This document shows positions 1 to 7,705 of a stretch of 64,000 nucleotides of DNA, one piece after another. Origin of the DNA: Burkholderia sp. (GTDB lineage Bacteria > Pseudomonadota > Gammaproteobacteria > Burkholderiales > Burkholderiaceae); assembly GCA_031253835.1 (NCBI GenBank), contig JAIRVP010000008.1:28103-92102 (forward strand), written 5' to 3'. Within the stretch, counting starts at the first letter, position 1. The number at the start of each line of letters is the position of its first letter. Made by a program: the position numbers and the translations under genes. Below the pieces are notes generated by a model. The model did no database searches, had not been told where the DNA came from, and saw nothing but the letters and a program-made list of their open reading frames with translations.

Positions 1-480
1 GGCGTCGGCCTGGGGCTTATCCTCAACAACGTCAACATTTTCACGCAGGAGATCGCAGGAAAAACACGCGTCGGGATCGCGACATCGCTCATCCAGTCCA
101 CACGGATGATCGGCGGGATGGTTGGGCTATCCACGCTCGGCGCCTGGGTATCAGTCCAATACAGGGCCGGTACGGTTCATGCACTGAACGTTCTGGGCGT
201 GACAACTGTCGACCGGCACCTGAACGGTCTGCTGGGAGACCCCCAACTGCTCATCGACCCAAAGAAGCAATCCGCAATCATCGAATCGATGGCTGGCGCA
301 CCGATCGCTGGCCAGCACATCATCGACGCCTTGCGCAGGGTCTTCAGCGACGTCCTGCACACCGGATTCCAACTCACCGCAGGAGCCGCCCTCGTCGCAC
401 TTCTGACCGCGCTGACCATTCTCGATATCCGGTTCGGCTCAGCGCCGAAAGACGACGGTGCACGTCACAACGCAACGTAA
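1..480 (+). CDS. MFS transporter, C-terminal part (5' end outside window)
   Basis: The frame is open from the first base and ends with TAA at 478-480, so only the last 159 residues are present. The text shows two hydrophobic segments in a pattern typical of the last helices of 14-TM drug/proton antiporters: a glycine-rich helix with asparagines (GLGLILNNVNIF), an SLIQSTRMIGG helix, an extracytoplasmic loop with DPKKQ, and a final helix (ALVALLTALTILDI) before a short charged tail. This arrangement resembles the DHA2/EmrB type, which exports drugs or other toxic compounds across the inner membrane. The missing N-terminus prevents a closer call. Base composition looks slightly less GC-rich than the genes that follow. 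Confidence 0.7.
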   Translation, partial: GVGLGLILNNVNIFTQEIAGKTRVGIATSLIQSTRMIGGMVGLSTLGAWVSVQYRAGTVHALNVLGVTTVDRHLNGLLGDPQLLIDPKKQSAIIESMAGAPIAGQHIIDALRRVFSDVLHTGFQLTAGAALVALLTALTILDIRFGSAPKDDGARHNAT

Positions 481-537
481 AACATCTGCGATCTGCACGC
501 TCCCGAGCGTGTACCGGTCGCTTGCCCCTCTTGAGTC

Positions 538-957
538 ATGACACCCCGACCACGACTGCCAAACACATTTCAGGATTTCCTGCTGTTAATCGCCCGCGTG
601 CTGATCGTTGCACTTTATTTGAAAATCGGGATTCCAAAGTTAATGGACTTCGGCGGAGCTATCGCCTACATGACCCGAATCGGCGCATCCGCGCCGATGC
701 TGGCCGCGGCGATCCTGATCGCGATGGACGTCGTTGTTGCGATCGCGATTCTGGTCGGATTCCATACCCGCCGCCTCGCGCTGCTGCTGGCACTCTATAC
801 GCTCGCCGCCGCGATTATCGGTCACCCATTCTGGTTGATGGATGGATCACAGCAGATGAATAACATGATTCATTTCTACAAGAACCTGTCGATCATGGGC
901 GGGCTTCTCGCGCTCTGTGCAGCGGGCCCGGGACGCTTTTCGGTCGACCGCGGCTGA
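538..957 (+). CDS. DoxX-family membrane protein
   Basis: A 139-residue integral membrane protein with four hydrophobic helices, at about residues 10-30, 48-70, 74-95 and 112-130. The motif YLKIGIPKLMDF after helix 1 and the motif GHPFWL near residue 100 are hallmarks of the DoxX/DoxD-like family. Relatives range from the DoxD subunit of archaeal thiosulfate:quinone oxidoreductase to redox-stress membrane proteins. The ATG at 538 has no clear Shine-Dalgarno, so translation may be weak or coupled to the upstream transporter, whose stop lies 57 bases away. The next operon contains sulfur-oxidation-like genes, which makes a sulfur role tempting, but a 250-base gap separates them and the link is only inference. 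Confidence 0.75.
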   Translation: MTPRPRLPNTFQDFLLLIARVLIVALYLKIGIPKLMDFGGAIAYMTRIGASAPMLAAAILIAMDVVVAIAILVGFHTRRLALLLALYTLAAAIIGHPFWLMDGSQQMNNMIHFYKNLSIMGGLLALCAAGPGRFSVDRG

Positions 958-1207
958 GTGTTCCCCGAACCAGAGGTCAGGCGCAAATACGCTGTACGCA
1001 CCCGCGTGGCGGCGCAAGCCGTAGCCCGCGTGCGACACCGCATCAGCCCCCCTCCCGCCCAATCATCGGACCCCCGAATATCTCCCATCCGATATCGCGA
1101 TTTCCCGGATCGGTCGCGCGCCTCTAGACTGGCTACGCGATCGTGACGCCGCGCCGCCGCACGGCAACGTAACACGCCCCCACAAAAACGATTCCGGGAG
1201 ATAAGCC

Positions 1208-1999
1208 ATGTCCGACCGGCAGGCGCGCCGAGGCGCGCTCAAGACACTCGGCCTCGCGGCCGGCACCGCGCTGCTCGCCGCTACGCGCCACGCGCACGCC
1301 GCCGCATCCGAAACCGGTGCGCTGCTGCCCGGCGGTGCCGCGCACCTCGCCGAGCTCACGCGCCGGCTCGCGGCCGCCTCGCGACGGCGCGACTTCAAGA
1401 CGGTGCCGATGATCCTCGAACGCCCCGACCAGTGGGATCACGCGGCGCTTGCCGAAGTGATCGGCTATCGCGGCGGCCCGAAGCAGGTGTGGGACAACAC
1501 CGACCTTGGCGGCCCGTGGCTGAACCTGATGCGCAATTCGCTGAACGCGCAGATCTGGTCGTACCGTCATCCGGATTTCCTCGTCGTGTCGGCCACGCAC
1601 GGCAGCGCGCATCTCGCGCTGTTCGACCAGGCCGCGTGGGACAAATACGGCCTCGCGAAATTCGCCGGCGCGGCCTTCCCGACCAACACGCTGCTCGACG
1701 CAAAGCCCGCGCAATCGAAAGGCGCGCAGGACCATGAGGCGCCCGACGGCGCATTCTCGTCGCATGACAACAGCCTCGCCGCGCTGCAGCAGCGCGGCGT
1801 CGTGTTCCTGTCGTGCCACAACGCGATCTGGGAACTCGCGGAACGGCTCGACGGCGCGAACGCGAACCCCGACAAGCTGCCGCTCGACGCACTGGCGGCC
1901 GACCTGACCAACCACGTGATCCCGTCGGCGATCGTCACGCCGGGCGCGGTCGGCACGCTGCCCGAGCTGCAGCAGGCCGGTTTCACGTACGCGAAATGA
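1208..1999 (+). CDS. Tat-exported DsrE-like protein
   Basis: 263 residues. The N-terminus (DRQARRGALKTLGLAAG, then an AHA cleavage site near residue 31) looks like a twin-arginine-type signal with an imperfect RR motif. The mature part ends in two blocks typical of the DsrE/YchN sulfur-relay fold: a GVVFLSCHNAIWELA segment around residues 197-211 with a single cysteine at the usual active-site position, and a C-terminal segment (TPGAVGTLPELQQAGFTY) resembling the family's closing helix. DsrE-like proteins bind or carry sulfur on this cysteine, but most are small and cytoplasmic, so a long exported version is unusual. The stop overlaps the next start (ATGA at 1996-1999). The family call is by motif only. 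Confidence 0.55.
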   Translation: MSDRQARRGALKTLGLAAGTALLAATRHAHAAASETGALLPGGAAHLAELTRRLAAASRRRDFKTVPMILERPDQWDHAALAEVIGYRGGPKQVWDNTDLGGPWLNLMRNSLNAQIWSYRHPDFLVVSATHGSAHLALFDQAAWDKYGLAKFAGAAFPTNTLLDAKPAQSKGAQDHEAPDGAFSSHDNSLAALQQRGVVFLSCHNAIWELAERLDGANANPDKLPLDALAADLTNHVIPSAIVTPGAVGTLPELQQAGFTYAK

Positions 2000-3078
2000 G
2001 CGCCGCGATGCCCCCGATCCATACGAAACCGCAATCGCAACCGCAATCGACTTCGCGCCGCCGCCGGCGCACGCTGCGCGCCGCGCTGGCCGCCTGGCTG
2101 TGCGGTGTGTCGGCGCTCGCGCTCGCCGCACCCGCCGCCACCGACGCGACCGTCTTTCCGCCCTGGCAGGACGGCCGCAACAACGATGCGATCCATCGCG
2201 GCCTCGAATTCACGGTGCCGCAGGTCGACGTGCTCGCCGATTTCCACGGCGACCTCACCGCGCCGAAGCTCGTGCTGTATGTCGGCGGCAACTACTTCTT
2301 CGCGATGGCGCCGCTCGTCGCGAAGTTCGAGGAAGACCATCCCGAGTACCGCGGCCGCATCTACTGGGAAACGATTCCGCCCGGGCTGCTCGTGAAGCAG
2401 ATCCACGCGGGCGGCACGATCACCGTCGGCAACATGACGTGGACGGTCAGGCCCGACGCGTATTTCGCGGGGCTCGGCAAGATCAACGGCCTGATCGCGG
2501 ACGGCACGCTCGCGGGCCCGGCCGTGCCGTACGTGACGAACCAGCTGACGATCATGGTGCGCGCCGGCAATCCGAAGCGCATCGCGTCGCTGAACGATCT
2601 CGCGCGGGCCGACGTGACGCTCGCGATGCCGAACCCCGCATTCGAAGGCGTCGCGCGGCAGATCCGCGCGTCGCTCGTGAAAGCCGGCGGCGACGCGCTC
2701 GCACGCACCGTCTACGACGACAAGGTGCACGCCGGCACCACCGAGCTCACGCACATCCACCATCGGGAAACCGCGCTGTTCCTGATGCAGGGGCGCGCGG
2801 ACGCGGGCGTGCTGTGGCAATCCGAAGCCGCGTTCCAGGAACAGATCGGGCATCCGCTGATGCACATCAACATTCCGGCCGAGCAGAATACGACGGCCAT
2901 CTACGCCGGTGCGATGGTGAAGGACGCGCCGCACCCGGAAGCCGCGCGCGCATGGCTCGCGTTCATCCGGTCGCCGGAAGCGTTCCGGATCTTCGAGCGC
3001 TACGGTTTCGGCCGATATGATGCGAACCAGCCGACGCAGCACCTCGCACCGGGGCAGGACGGGCCCGCGGCAGGCTGA
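1996..3078 (+). CDS. Periplasmic substrate-binding protein, ModA/sulfate-binding type, without transporter genes
   Basis: 360 residues, starting at the ATG that overlaps the preceding stop. A basic run (SRRRRRTLR) precedes a hydrophobic segment and an ALA cleavage site near residue 45, so it is exported. The mature protein has the class II binding-protein layout: a first-strand block (KLVLYVGGNYFFAMAPLV), the hinge block IMVRAGNPKRI, and the closing block TTAIYAGAMVKDAPHPEAA that is typical of molybdate- and sulfate-type proteins. No ABC permease or ATPase lies beside it, only cytochromes and a DsrE-like protein. It may therefore deliver or sense an oxyanion for the cytochromes rather than feed an importer, although an unlinked transporter is possible. 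Confidence 0.7.
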   Translation: MSAAMPPIHTKPQSQPQSTSRRRRRTLRAALAAWLCGVSALALAAPAATDATVFPPWQDGRNNDAIHRGLEFTVPQVDVLADFHGDLTAPKLVLYVGGNYFFAMAPLVAKFEEDHPEYRGRIYWETIPPGLLVKQIHAGGTITVGNMTWTVRPDAYFAGLGKINGLIADGTLAGPAVPYVTNQLTIMVRAGNPKRIASLNDLARADVTLAMPNPAFEGVARQIRASLVKAGGDALARTVYDDKVHAGTTELTHIHHRETALFLMQGRADAGVLWQSEAAFQEQIGHPLMHINIPAEQNTTAIYAGAMVKDAPHPEAARAWLAFIRSPEAFRIFERYGFGRYDANQPTQHLAPGQDGPAAG

Positions 3079-3130
3079 CGGCCTCGCCGCCGCCCGGCGC
3101 GCACGCCACATACAACAAGGAGGGGGACAC

Positions 3131-3829
3131 GTGAACGATACGGTCGATACACCGCGAGACCCGTCGCGACGCCGGTTCGCGCCGCTGCTGCTCGCCGCGG
3201 CCGCGCTGCTGGCCGGCCACGCGCACGCGGACGACGCGGCATCCGGCAGGACGATCGCGACACAGGGCACGGCGACGGGCGTCGCGGCCTGCATCGGCTG
3301 CCACGGCAGCCAGGGCGAAGGCAATGCGGCGGCCGGCTTCCCGCGCCTCGCGGGAACGAACGCCGCGTACCTGTCAGCGCAGCTCGCCGCATTCGCGGAC
3401 GGCAGCCGCCAGAACCCGGTCATGCAGCCGCTCTCGAAACTGCTGTCGCCGCACGAGCGCGACGCGGTCTCCGCGTACTTCGCGAGCCTGCCCGCGCCGG
3501 CCGGTGTGTTCACGCCCGACGATGCCGCGATCGATCCGGCGAACACCGGCGCGTGGCTCGCCACGCGCGGGCGCTGGTCGCAGGGCCTGCCCGCGTGCGC
3601 GCAATGTCACGGCGCCGGCGGCCTCGGGGTGGGCACCGCGTTTCCGCCGCTCGCAGGCCAGCCGGCCGCGTATGTCGCCGGCCAGTTGAACGGCTGGAAA
3701 CACGGCACGCGCCCGCCCGGGCCGATGGGCTTGATGCCGGTGATCGCCGGCAAGCTGTCCGACGCCGACATCGACGCGGTGGCCGCCTACTATGCGCGCG
3801 GCGGCGCCGCCCAAGGAGACAAGCGATGA
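3131..3829 (+). CDS. Dihaem c-type cytochrome
   Basis: 232 residues from a GTG preceded by a good ribosome site (AAGGAGG at about 3117). An upstream in-frame ATG exists but lies inside the previous gene. A basic stretch and hydrophobic segment ending AHA (about residue 32) form a signal peptide. Two haem-binding motifs are visible, CIGCH at residues 54-58 and CAQCH at 156-160, each followed by the usual downstream GFPRLAG/AFPPLAG and methionine-containing loops (NPVMQP, GLMPVI). The duplicated-domain design resembles the cytochrome c4 and c553 electron shuttles. Its stop overlaps the TsdA-like gene (ATGA at 3826-3829), so it is probably the electron acceptor of that enzyme in the periplasm. 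Confidence 0.85.
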   Translation: MNDTVDTPRDPSRRRFAPLLLAAAALLAGHAHADDAASGRTIATQGTATGVAACIGCHGSQGEGNAAAGFPRLAGTNAAYLSAQLAAFADGSRQNPVMQPLSKLLSPHERDAVSAYFASLPAPAGVFTPDDAAIDPANTGAWLATRGRWSQGLPACAQCHGAGGLGVGTAFPPLAGQPAAYVAGQLNGWKHGTRPPGPMGLMPVIAGKLSDADIDAVAAYYARGGAAQGDKR

Positions 3830-4767
3830 TCGACCGCACGACGCTGATCCGCCGCGCCCGCGCGACGCTGCTCGGCGCGGCCTGGCTGCCCGCACTCGCG
3901 TTCGCGGCAACACCGCAGGACGCACCGGCCGCCGCTCCCGCACCGGCAATCGCCCCCGCCGCCGCCGCGCCGGCGGCCAGGCCGTTCACGCCGCCGCCCG
4001 AATCGGCGATCCCTGCCGACGACTTCGGCAAGACCGTCAGGCTCGGCGAGCAGATCTTCCTGCACACGCCCGAGTTCGCGGGCAAGTACGTCGGCAACAA
4101 GCTGACCTGCGCGAGCTGCCACCTCGACGCGGGCCGCCGGCCCGATTCGAGCCCGATGTGGGCCGCGTACCTGCTGTATCCGGCGTACCGTGCGAAGAAC
4201 GGCCACGTGAACACGTTCGCCGAACGCCTGCAGGGCTGCTTCCGCTACAGCATGAACGGCAAGGCGCCGCCGGCCGGCGACCCGATCCTCGTCGCCCTCG
4301 AGACGTACTCGTACTGGCTCGCGAAGGGCGCACCGGTCGGCACGAAGCTGCCGGGCCAGGGATTCCCGAAGCTGCCGCCGCCCGCGCAGAAGGCCGACTA
4401 TGCGCGCGGCGCGGCCGTCTACACGCAGCACTGCGCGCTGTGCCACGGCGCGGACGGTCAAGGTCAGTCGAGCGGCGGCAAGCCCGCGTTCCCCGCACTG
4501 TGGGGCGCGCGCTCGTTCAACTGGGGTGCGGGGATGGGCGACATCCGCAATGCGGCCGGCTTCATCAAGGCCAACATGCCGCTCGGGCTCGGCGGCACGC
4601 TGACCGATCAGGAGGCGTGGGACGTCGCGACCTTCATGGACAGCCACGAACGCCCGCAGGACCCGCGCTTCACGGGCTCCGTGCAGGACACGCGCGCGAA
4701 GTTCCACGATTCGCCCGACTCGATGTACGGGCGCAGCGTGAACGGCCGCGTGCTCGGCGCGCCGTGA
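3826..4767 (+). CDS. TsdA-like dihaem thiosulfate dehydrogenase
   Basis: 313 residues with a signal peptide (cleavage near AFA, residue 27), an Ala/Pro-rich linker, then the characteristic thiosulfate dehydrogenase order: the block DDFGKTVRLGEQIFLHTPE, YVGNKLTCASCH (haem 1 at 95-99) followed by LDAGRRPDSSPMWAAY, RLQGCFRYSMNG (Cys138), and CALCH (haem 2 at 203-207). In characterised TsdA enzymes a cysteine ligates the active-site haem iron. Cys138 in the CF-RSxNG context is the candidate here. TsdA oxidises two thiosulfates to tetrathionate and passes electrons to a cytochrome c, which the upstream dihaem cytochrome could be. The gene is last in the operon. Activity on a related sulfur compound remains possible. 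Confidence 0.78.
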   Translation: MIDRTTLIRRARATLLGAAWLPALAFAATPQDAPAAAPAPAIAPAAAAPAARPFTPPPESAIPADDFGKTVRLGEQIFLHTPEFAGKYVGNKLTCASCHLDAGRRPDSSPMWAAYLLYPAYRAKNGHVNTFAERLQGCFRYSMNGKAPPAGDPILVALETYSYWLAKGAPVGTKLPGQGFPKLPPPAQKADYARGAAVYTQHCALCHGADGQGQSSGGKPAFPALWGARSFNWGAGMGDIRNAAGFIKANMPLGLGGTLTDQEAWDVATFMDSHERPQDPRFTGSVQDTRAKFHDSPDSMYGRSVNGRVLGAP

Positions 4768-4771
4768 CGTT

Positions 4772-4804
4772 CGGCCGCGCCGGTCGATGCGACCGGCGCG
4801 GCCG
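4772..4804. terminator. Bidirectional hairpin terminator
   Basis: A perfect 14-bp stem (4772-4785 pairing with 4791-4804) with a 5-base GATGC loop sits exactly between two converging genes, the TsdA-like gene ending at 4767 and the beta-propeller gene ending at 4811. There is no long T run on either side. Confidence 0.75.
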
Positions 4805-4810
4805 GCGCGG

Positions 4811-6736
4811 TCACGGATGCCAGCGATACACGACGATGCTCGACCCGTTGTAGTTGTCCTTCGTGATCACGTACTCGCCGGTGGAGCGCAGGTACGCCCG
4901 CACGCCGTACATCGAGTCGACGTCGTTGCCGACGTCCATCGCCGACGTGTTCGAATTCGTCAGCGTCGTGACGAGCGCGCCGGTGTTCAGGTCGAACACG
5001 TCGATGTTCGGCACCGTGTGCACGTAGCCGACGAACAGGTAGTGGCCGGCCGCCGCGATCGATTTCGGGTTCGCGCTCGTCAGGTTGATCACCGGGTTCG
5101 GCGCGGTCGTGTTGCCGTTCTTCCAGCCGTGATAGACCTCGATGTGTCCGTTCATCGCGGTCCAGTCCCAGTTGCCCGCGAGGCCCTGCGCGAGGATCAT
5201 CGTGTCGCTGTCGGCCTGGTAGAGGATGCGCGTGACCGGCGCGACGCTGGTCGGCACGGGCGTCGTCGTCGGCTTGCCCCACGACGGCTTGCCGGTCGCG
5301 TCGAAGCCCGTCATCGGGTAGCGCGTGATCACGTTCGATCCGTTCAGCCCGGCCCACACGTCGCCGTTGCCGTCGATGTCGAAGCCGGCCGTCACCTGCA
5401 GCGTCGTGTTGAACGGCTTGCCCGGCAGCGAACCGGCGGGGATTGCGATGTAGCCGCTCGCGGTATTGAAGTAATAGAAGTTGAAGTTGCCGGGGTTCTG
5501 GCCCGACGCGACGAGGATCCGGTTGCCGCCGACGTTCACGAGCTGGCCGAAGTGCTGGCCGCGCTGGTAGTCGTTCATGTCGAGGCGCGGGTCCTTCGGA
5601 TAGGTGAACGGGTCGACCGTGTTCGCGACGAACGTGCCGCCCGCCGAGCCCGTATACACGTTGTTGCCGCTGTAGAACAGCGTGCCGTCCGTCACCGGAT
5701 CGGGCGCGGCGATCCCCTCGAAGTTCAGCGCCTGCAGCTTCCACTGCAGCGCGCCGGTCGGGCCGTACGAATGGAGGTCGGTGCTGCCGTTGCGGCCGAG
5801 ATCCCAGCCGCCGCCCCAGGCGTTGTTCAGCACGTACAGGTTGCCGGCCGCATCCTTGCCGAGCGCGGCGACGCGCGTGAAGCGCTTGTCGCCGACCTGC
5901 CCCTTGATGCCCGTCGTCGTGTCGAGATAGCCGCCCTGCACGCCGAACGTGCCGACCTGCGCCGGCAAGCCGAGCAGCCCGCTGTAGACCTTGATGTTCA
6001 TGTCGGGCCCTTCGTCGCCCACCATCAACCGGCCCAGCGACGCATCGAAGTACAGCGACGCGGGCCGTGCGCCGGCCGCCATCTGGATCGTGCTCATCGC
6101 GGTGCCGGTCGCGCTGAACTGCGCGACGACGCCCGCGCTCTTGCGCGCGACCCACAGGTTGCCGGCCGCATCGAGCGCCAGCGCGCCCGGCCCCGCTACG
6201 CCGATGTCGCGCTGCCATACGCCGTCGGTCGTATAGACGCGCACGCGATTGCCGTAGAAGTCGCTCACGTACAGCAGGTTGCCGCCCGTCGCGAGGCCCG
6301 TGATGACGTCCGCATACTGGATGCCCGTCCACGTGCTGACCGGGATGCGCAGGTCGCGCTGGTTCGAGCTTCGGTTGTAGCGGCCCACCGAGCCGCTGCC
6401 GAACGTGCGGTTGTAGCCGAGGGCGACGAACAGCGACGTCGAATTGCCGGTGATCGCCCCGCCCTGGAATTCGTCGTGGATGCCGATCGTGCCGAGCGGC
6501 TGGCCGTTCTGGTAGATCGCGACGCCGCCCGCGTTCTCGTCCCAGCGCGACGCCGTGTAGATCACGCCTTCGGGCGCGACCCACATCGAGCGCGCGCCGT
6601 TGCCGACGTGCGAGACCAGCGTGCCGTACGTGTTCGCGAGCCAGTCCGTCGAGTACGGCACCTGCGCGTGACTCGCCGGCGCCAGCATCGCCATGCAGAT
6701 TCCCAGCAACGCCGCGCGAATTTGTTTCATTGACAT
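4811..6736 (-). CDS. Secreted beta-propeller (NHL/YncE-like) protein
   Basis: 641 residues. The start at 6736 is chosen because GGGAG lies eight bases upstream and the first residues (MSMKQIRAALLGICMAMLAPASHAQ) give a clean signal peptide. An earlier in-frame ATG at 6826 would bury it. The mature protein repeats short blocks of the form DxxGNLWVxxxxxGVVxxF, VSDFYGNRVRVYTTDG, DAAGNLYVLNNAW and DIDGNGDVWAGLNGS, typical of NHL or similar propeller blades, probably with six to eight blades. No catalytic motif is evident. Such proteins bind ligands or partners in the periplasm or outside the cell. It is transcribed alone, ends at a shared hairpin, and has a long AT-richer leader. Confidence 0.6.
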   Translation of the reverse strand: MSMKQIRAALLGICMAMLAPASHAQVPYSTDWLANTYGTLVSHVGNGARSMWVAPEGVIYTASRWDENAGGVAIYQNGQPLGTIGIHDEFQGGAITGNSTSLFVALGYNRTFGSGSVGRYNRSSNQRDLRIPVSTWTGIQYADVITGLATGGNLLYVSDFYGNRVRVYTTDGVWQRDIGVAGPGALALDAAGNLWVARKSAGVVAQFSATGTAMSTIQMAAGARPASLYFDASLGRLMVGDEGPDMNIKVYSGLLGLPAQVGTFGVQGGYLDTTTGIKGQVGDKRFTRVAALGKDAAGNLYVLNNAWGGGWDLGRNGSTDLHSYGPTGALQWKLQALNFEGIAAPDPVTDGTLFYSGNNVYTGSAGGTFVANTVDPFTYPKDPRLDMNDYQRGQHFGQLVNVGGNRILVASGQNPGNFNFYYFNTASGYIAIPAGSLPGKPFNTTLQVTAGFDIDGNGDVWAGLNGSNVITRYPMTGFDATGKPSWGKPTTTPVPTSVAPVTRILYQADSDTMILAQGLAGNWDWTAMNGHIEVYHGWKNGNTTAPNPVINLTSANPKSIAAAGHYLFVGYVHTVPNIDVFDLNTGALVTTLTNSNTSAMDVGNDVDSMYGVRAYLRSTGEYVITKDNYNGSSIVVYRWHP

Positions 6737-7180
6737 GAATAATGCTCCCAGACGATCAATGGTCGACACTGTAAATCGCGGCGCATGAAATATTGGTGAT
6801 TTCGGCAAATACGCATTCGCCGGCATCCCGAATTATTCACTCCGCGCCTTTTGCCGTCCGGCGCTTTTTCGTCAACGAAGGTCAAACCCGCGAAACCACG
6901 CCGCAACGGCTGCCGGCCGCACGGCTTCGGTGCTTTTTCCCGGCATTTTCTTCCGGATCGTTCAATGCGAATGCGTCATTTTTTCTGACATGACCGCATT
7001 GCCTTTTCATTCCCCGGAATTCGTTTCAATGATTACAAATCGAAATTGAAATGAAAGAGAAAAAATAATATCCGGCCCGATCGGTTTTTCGCGATTGGGC
7101 GCAGCGGCGGGAGCGGAAGGGGAAAGCAGAATGCGGCGGGGAAACCGCGCGCCGGCGATACCGGCGCGCGCAGCGATCGT
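6737..7180. other. Intergenic region between two minus-strand genes
   Basis: 444 bases with no supported gene. The part at about 6830-7090 is clearly richer in A and T than its surroundings and should hold the promoter of the beta-propeller gene. A 9-bp hairpin near the left end terminates the GFA-family gene transcript. Confidence 0.6.
7147..7169 (-). terminator. Hairpin terminator of the GFA-family gene
   Basis: A perfect 9-bp GC stem (7147-7155 with 7161-7169) and a 5-base loop lie 12 bases beyond the stop codon at 7181. Read on the minus strand it is followed by GGTTTCC, a weak T tract. Confidence 0.6.
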
Positions 7181-7612
7181 TCAGTTCGCCGGGTCGAACG
7201 TCGGGCCGTCCCAGCCGTCGACGTATTTCGGCAACGCATCGACGACGTCGATCACGCGGTGCCGGTAGAACAGGTGCATCGTCGGCTGCAGGTCGCCGGG
7301 CAGTTGCCCGCCGTGCGCCCGCGCGGCCAGGCTGTTCGGCACGACGCGCATGTCGAGCCGGTTCGTCCCGAACACGATCTCGCCGCACGACGCGCACCAC
7401 GTGCGCGACATCGACTTCTCCGGATGCGGGAACGTCGCGTGGCTGCCGTCGATGCTCACCTGCTCCGGCGGCCAGGCGGTCGCGGACAGCATCGGCGTGC
7501 CGTAGAAATCACGGCAGGTCGCGCAATGGCAGTTCGCGCGCGCCGCCGGTTCGCCACGCAGCGTGACGGTCACGGCGCCGCACAGGCAGCGCGCGGAAAG
7601 CGTTCGGGTCAT
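7181..7612 (-). CDS. GFA-family zinc protein (glutathione-dependent formaldehyde-activating enzyme-like)
   Basis: 143 residues, starting at 7612 behind an AGGAGA ribosome site. The upstream in-frame start at 7651 has none. The cysteine pattern CLCG (9, 11), NCHCATC (28, 30, 33) and CASCG (73, 76) supplies the two zinc sites of the GFA/CENP-V fold. The family was named for glutathione-formaldehyde adduct formation, but many members have no proven activity, so the enzymatic label is by family only. The gene stands alone between the propeller leader and a porin. Confidence 0.8.
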   Translation of the reverse strand: MTRTLSARCLCGAVTVTLRGEPAARANCHCATCRDFYGTPMLSATAWPPEQVSIDGSHATFPHPEKSMSRTWCASCGEIVFGTNRLDMRVVPNSLAARAHGGQLPGDLQPTMHLFYRHRVIDVVDALPKYVDGWDGPTFDPAN

Positions 7613-7705
7613 GTCGTCTCCTGTGAAAGGAAGGCGACAGTATAGGAGCATGCCTCGAGGCCCGCATCGACCGCGGGCCCCGTCGCGGCCGCAACGACCG
7701 CTGCG

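Noticed and set aside
538..957. DoxX-like gene as a member of the thiosulfate operon
   Set aside because: A 250-base gap and different ribosome-site style separate it from the operon; DoxX proteins have many roles.
1567..3564. A 665-codon open frame on the minus strand
   Set aside because: It lies opposite four well-supported genes and has an Arg/Ala/Pro-rich composition with no domain, the usual mirror effect of third-position GC bias.
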